The notes under the pieces: generated by a model
Seen by the model: only the letters and a program-made list of their open reading frames with translations
Database searches by the model: none
Told to the model about the DNA's origin: nothing
Source: Gammaproteobacteria bacterium
Lineage (GTDB): Bacteria > Pseudomonadota > Gammaproteobacteria > UBA9339
Direction: 5' to 3'
DNA length: 8,558 bases
Assembly: GCA_018814965.1 (NCBI GenBank)
Contig: JAHIYS010000189.1
Coordinates: forward strand, 1-8,558
In this document: one piece after another, positions 6,137 to 8,558 of the stretch
How positions within the stretch are numbered: the first letter of the stretch is position 1
How the letters are laid out: each line of letters starts with the position of its first letter
Made by a program: the position numbers and the translations under genes

Positions 6137-6197
6137 ATAAATTTAAGATGCTAATAGCACTAGAGATATAATATGTTACTTTCAGATTTTGATTTTG
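6137..6197 (+). repeat. Intact copy of the duplicated queA start region
   Basis: This is the partner of 6011-6071. It includes 36 bases upstream of queA plus the first 25 bases of the gene. The words ATAAATTTAA at the left end and TTACTTTCAGATTTTGA near the right end are exact between copies; most differences lie in the upstream part. Confidence 0.85.
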
Positions 6198-7192
6198 AGT
6201 TACCACAAGAATTAATCGCTCAAAAACCCCTATTAAAACGCAGCGATAGTCGTTTATTGCATCTTAATAAAAATACTGGAAAGATCACTCATCACTACTT
6301 TAGAGATCTACCTAGCTTACTGGAACCTAAAGATCTAATTATTTTAAATGATACTAAAGTGATTCCGGCTCGCTTATATGCTCATAAACCTACCGGTGGT
6401 AAAGCAGAGATACTAATCGAACGGGTTTTAGAAAAAAATAAATTTATCGCCCAAACCAAAACCAGCAAATCATTAAAGATCGGGGATAAATTAATCCTTG
6501 ATGAAACCACATGGTTTGAAGTAACCGAACGTCAGGATAACTTATTCGTAATGCTCTTACACTCTAACCATGATCTTGGTTTTATCCTGGGAAAATTTGG
6601 ACAGGTACCATTACCACCATATATAAAACGTGACCCCAATAGCAGCGATGAAGAAAATTATCAAACAATTTATGCCAAACACTCCGGCGCAGTTGCCGCA
6701 CCTACAGCGGGCCTCCATTTCGATCAGAAGTTAATAGAAAGCATAAATCAAAAAAATATCCAAACCGCTCCTATTACCCTTCATGTTGGCCTAGGAACAT
6801 TTCAACCTGTACGTGTAGAAAAAATTAAAGACCATAAAATTCATCCAGAATATATTGATGTTCCAAAATCAACATGCGATAAAATCATTGCTTCTAAAAA
6901 AAATGGGGGAAAAATTGCTGCAATTGGCACTACCAGCCTTCGTGCTCTTGAAGCATCAAGCCAATCAGGAGAAATAACAACATATAAAGGGGACACTAAT
7001 ATTTTTATTTACCCCGGGTATACTTTTCGTACAACCGACATCTTAATCACTAATTTTCATTTACCAAAAACCAGTTTATTAATGTTAGTCTGTGCTTTTG
7101 CAGGATACGAAAATGCCATGCGCGCCTACCAAGAAGCCATTAAGCAAAATTATAGGTTTTATAGTTATGGCGATGCAATGATCATCAGCTAA
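6173..7192 (+). CDS. queA: S-adenosylmethionine:tRNA ribosyltransferase-isomerase QueA
   Basis: QueA transfers and isomerises the ribosyl part of SAM onto preQ1 at position 34 of GUN-anticodon tRNAs, giving epoxyqueuosine. The 339 residues span the family length (E. coli 356). Conserved stretches appear in order: FDFELPQELIAQKP (6-19), LNDTKVIPARL (58-68), GGKAEIL (75-81), GQVPLPPYI (143-151), YQTIYAKHSGAVAAPTAGLHF (163-183, slightly extended), TLHVGLGTFQPV (202-213), GTTSLRALE (252-260) and DILITNFHLPKTSLLMLVCAF (289-309). No key segment is missing. The ATG at 6173 gives the family N-terminus; the ribosome site is poor (GAG seven bases upstream), and TATAAT lies immediately before the ATG, too close to act as its promoter. 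Upstream sits a decayed duplicate of this start. tgt, its common downstream partner, is absent; instead an ankyrin gene converges on it with an 8-bp overlap. Confidence 0.98.
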   Translation: MLLSDFDFELPQELIAQKPLLKRSDSRLLHLNKNTGKITHHYFRDLPSLLEPKDLIILNDTKVIPARLYAHKPTGGKAEILIERVLEKNKFIAQTKTSKSLKIGDKLILDETTWFEVTERQDNLFVMLLHSNHDLGFILGKFGQVPLPPYIKRDPNSSDEENYQTIYAKHSGAVAAPTAGLHFDQKLIESINQKNIQTAPITLHVGLGTFQPVRVEKIKDHKIHPEYIDVPKSTCDKIIASKKNGGKIAAIGTTSLRALEASSQSGEITTYKGDTNIFIYPGYTFRTTDILITNFHLPKTSLLMLVCAFAGYENAMRAYQEAIKQNYRFYSYGDAMIIS

Positions 7193-8546
7193 TAACACAT
7201 GATCGATTCAATCTTTGTTGACGTATATACTCAGTAATAGCACCACTTTTCTTATGTTTTGCGAAATCCTCCGCTGTTTCTCCCCTCTTATTTTCTATAT
7301 CCACATCAGCACCCTCTTTAACAAGAGCCTTTGCAATAGCAAGATTATCTCTTTGCGCAGCATACATAAGCGCGGTATTCCCATCATTATTAGCCGCGTT
7401 AACATTAGAGTTGGCTTTAATAAGAGCCTCAACAATATCAAGACGACCATTTTGAACTGCGATCATTAGCGGCGTAGTATTACTGTCATCCCCTCTATCG
7501 GCATTAACTTCATCTTCTTTAAGCAATCGTTCAATAATAGCAAAATAACCAACTCTAACTGCGTGCATTAAAGGGGTTAATCCTGCCCTATCAGGGCCAT
7601 TAAAATTAACTCCTTGGTTAAGAAGAAAATCCACAATTGCAACATTATCAGAAAGAATAGCCATTATTAGCAGAGTAAATTCACCAGAAGTAGTAGCATT
7701 AAGATCAATTCTACCATCCCCCTCTCCAAAAATATCAGGATGGTTTTGCAAAATAATATTCAAATAAGTCTCTATACCATGATTATTTTCCCCAATAAGA
7801 CAAAGTATAGTTGCAAAACCGGGGCGGGCTTTTTTAGTTAGAAGTAGCTTAGTAATATCACGTTGCCGCACCCTTGTATTTATATCCGGAGCATCTCTTA
7901 TAATTTGAGCAGAAATATCTAATGCTGTATTACCCTCAGCATCAGTACCATTAATATCAACTCCCATAGAAACTAGAAGCATCACCATTTCAAAATTATC
8001 ACTTCTGACCGCTTCATGAAGATCGCTAACATTAGGAATTACATTAACAACAGCAGGATTAAAACCATTTTCAATATTAGAAGCTTGTGCAATCAGCAAT
8101 ATAAGATCATCAGTGCTTGCATTAACAGCTTCTTCACGAATTCTTGCAATATCAGTTATAGTTTGATCGCTAAGATTACGCGTTGAAATCCGATCAATAA
8201 CCAAAGCAAGTTCAATAGCTAAAGCCATATCTGGGTCATTTCTTCGATAAGAGAGTTGAATAGGCGTAATCAATTCCTCAGCACGATTTTGCGCATTAAG
8301 TGGTGGCGGAATACGCTCAAGTTCATCAAGACCAATAACTGTACCATTAAAAATACCAGCAATAAGCATCTCTCGTGTAAAATCAGGATCATAAATAGCG
8401 TCCAAAAATCTTGTCCTTGCGGGCTCATAATCAATAACAACATTATCCTCTTGATTTAAAGTATGATTATAACCAACGTCTCCTGGCCCTCTACCTCTGT
8501 TAAAAGTTGGGGGTCGGCACAAAATAATGTTTGTTACATCATGCAT
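7185..8546 (-). CDS. Ankyrin-repeat protein with C-terminal CaaX box, candidate effector
   Basis: The 453-residue protein has no signal peptide or membrane segment. Residues 1-170 match no family I recognise. Ankyrin units follow: about 173-212 (SDLHEAVRSDNFEMVMLLVSMG, then GNTALDIS), 286-317, 321-352 (AGLTPLMHAVRVGYFAIIERLL), 356-387 (NTTPLMIAVQNGRLDIVEALI), 388-420 (GNTALMYAAQRDNLAIAKALV) and a degenerate cap 421-443. A weak unit may exist at 92-118 (ITPIQLSYRRNDPDMALAIELA). The protein ends NRSCVIS: Cys450-Val-Ile-Ser fits a CaaX prenylation box with Ser favouring farnesyltransferase, and Arg445 and Arg448 lie nearby. Legionella AnkB combines ankyrin repeats with such a box; an F-box like that of AnkB is not visible here. 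The ATG at 8546 has AGG almost abutting it, and the frame is open upstream to the window edge, so the true start may lie outside. Base composition resembles its neighbours. The gene converges on queA and overlaps its last 8 bases. Effector role is inference. Confidence 0.85.
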   Translation of the reverse strand: MHDVTNIILCRPPTFNRGRGPGDVGYNHTLNQEDNVVIDYEPARTRFLDAIYDPDFTREMLIAGIFNGTVIGLDELERIPPPLNAQNRAEELITPIQLSYRRNDPDMALAIELALVIDRISTRNLSDQTITDIARIREEAVNASTDDLILLIAQASNIENGFNPAVVNVIPNVSDLHEAVRSDNFEMVMLLVSMGVDINGTDAEGNTALDISAQIIRDAPDINTRVRQRDITKLLLTKKARPGFATILCLIGENNHGIETYLNIILQNHPDIFGEGDGRIDLNATTSGEFTLLIMAILSDNVAIVDFLLNQGVNFNGPDRAGLTPLMHAVRVGYFAIIERLLKEDEVNADRGDDSNTTPLMIAVQNGRLDIVEALIKANSNVNAANNDGNTALMYAAQRDNLAIAKALVKEGADVDIENKRGETAEDFAKHKKSGAITEYIRQQRLNRSCVIS

Positions 8547-8558
8547 ACCTAAAGATGG

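Larger units (their letters stand above)
5766..6172. other. Repeat-rich gene-free region before queA
   Basis: About 400 bases between the rpmE terminator and queA hold no credible gene. In order they contain the 95-bp inverted-repeat element (5815-5909), three short hairpins (CCGAT/ATCGG at 5909-5923, GAGAT/ATCTC at 5927-5943, AGACT/AGTCT at 5992-6006), the decayed copy of the queA start (6011-6071), a GC-rich palindrome (6071-6101), and the start of the intact queA copy. A queA promoter should lie here, but I could not identify a convincing one. Confidence 0.7.

Noticed and set aside
6167..6172. Perfect TATAAT directly before the queA start codon
   Set aside because: Transcription from it would start inside the coding region, after the ATG, so it cannot serve queA translation from 6173. 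It is likely chance in AT-rich DNA.
5702..6172. tRNA gene or CRISPR array in the repeat-rich spacer
   Set aside because: No cloverleaf with a T-loop GTTCRA signature and no regularly spaced direct repeats; the repeats are inverted or a single 126-base-offset pair.
7215..8459. Plus-strand open frames opposite the ankyrin gene (7215-7469 and 8256-8459)
   Set aside because: They are antisense to clear ankyrin-repeat coding sequence and have no recognisable content.
7185..8546. F-box in the ankyrin protein, as in Legionella AnkB
   Set aside because: I looked for the Leu-Pro...Ile-Leu-x-x-Leu pattern in residues 1-170; the stretch around 72-100 (LDELERIPPPL, then ELITPIQLSY) is only superficially similar and lacks the conserved spacing and Trp.

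Overview
This window is an AT-rich stretch of bacterial chromosome carrying conserved housekeeping genes, a repeat-rich spacer, and one accessory gene with a eukaryote-like protein architecture. MreB (348 aa), MreC/MreD, uridine phosphorylase, MiaB, zinc-type L31 and QueA all look gammaproteobacterial. Low GC, dispersed-type palindromic repeats in the spacers and an ankyrin-repeat gene next to core genes suggest a host-associated lineage of the Legionellales/Coxiellaceae kind. That placement is inference; there is no rRNA gene to test it.

Layout. Positions 1-2791, minus strand: the rod-shape cluster mreB-mreC-mreD, transcribed leftward. mreD reaches the window edge at 162 codons, so little if anything is missing. 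The mreB-mreC spacer is about 300 bp, holds two hairpins and a possible mreC promoter. Positions 3076-5354, plus strand and divergent from mreB: udp (uridine phosphorylase), then miaB (tRNA ms2i6A methylthiotransferase) 55 bp later, then a possible 24-codon ORF whose start overlaps the miaB stop. Positions 5375-5765: rpmE (ribosomal protein L31) as its own unit, with a good sigma70-type promoter and a good intrinsic terminator. Positions 5766-6172: a gene-free repeat region with a 95-bp imperfect inverted-repeat element, short hairpins, and a 61-bp duplication of the queA start region separated from the intact copy by a GC-rich palindrome. Positions 6173-7192: queA (queuosine synthesis). Positions 7185-8546, minus strand: an ankyrin-repeat protein convergent with queA and overlapping its end by 8 bp.

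Functional themes are cell-wall elongation (MreBCD), tRNA anticodon-region modification (MiaB at A37, QueA at the wobble G34), translation (L31) and pyrimidine salvage (Udp). The usual partners ybeZ/ybeY after miaB and tgt after queA are not at the expected places.

The most interesting observation is that the ankyrin protein ends in Cys-Val-Ile-Ser, a textbook CaaX prenylation box with two arginines just upstream. Ankyrin repeats plus a C-terminal CaaX box is the architecture of Legionella pneumophila AnkB, an effector farnesylated by host enzymes. This protein is therefore a candidate secreted effector that would be lipidated and membrane-anchored in a eukaryotic host. The motif is read directly from the sequence; the function is inference. 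I saw no CRISPR array, tRNA, rRNA, transposase or phage gene.
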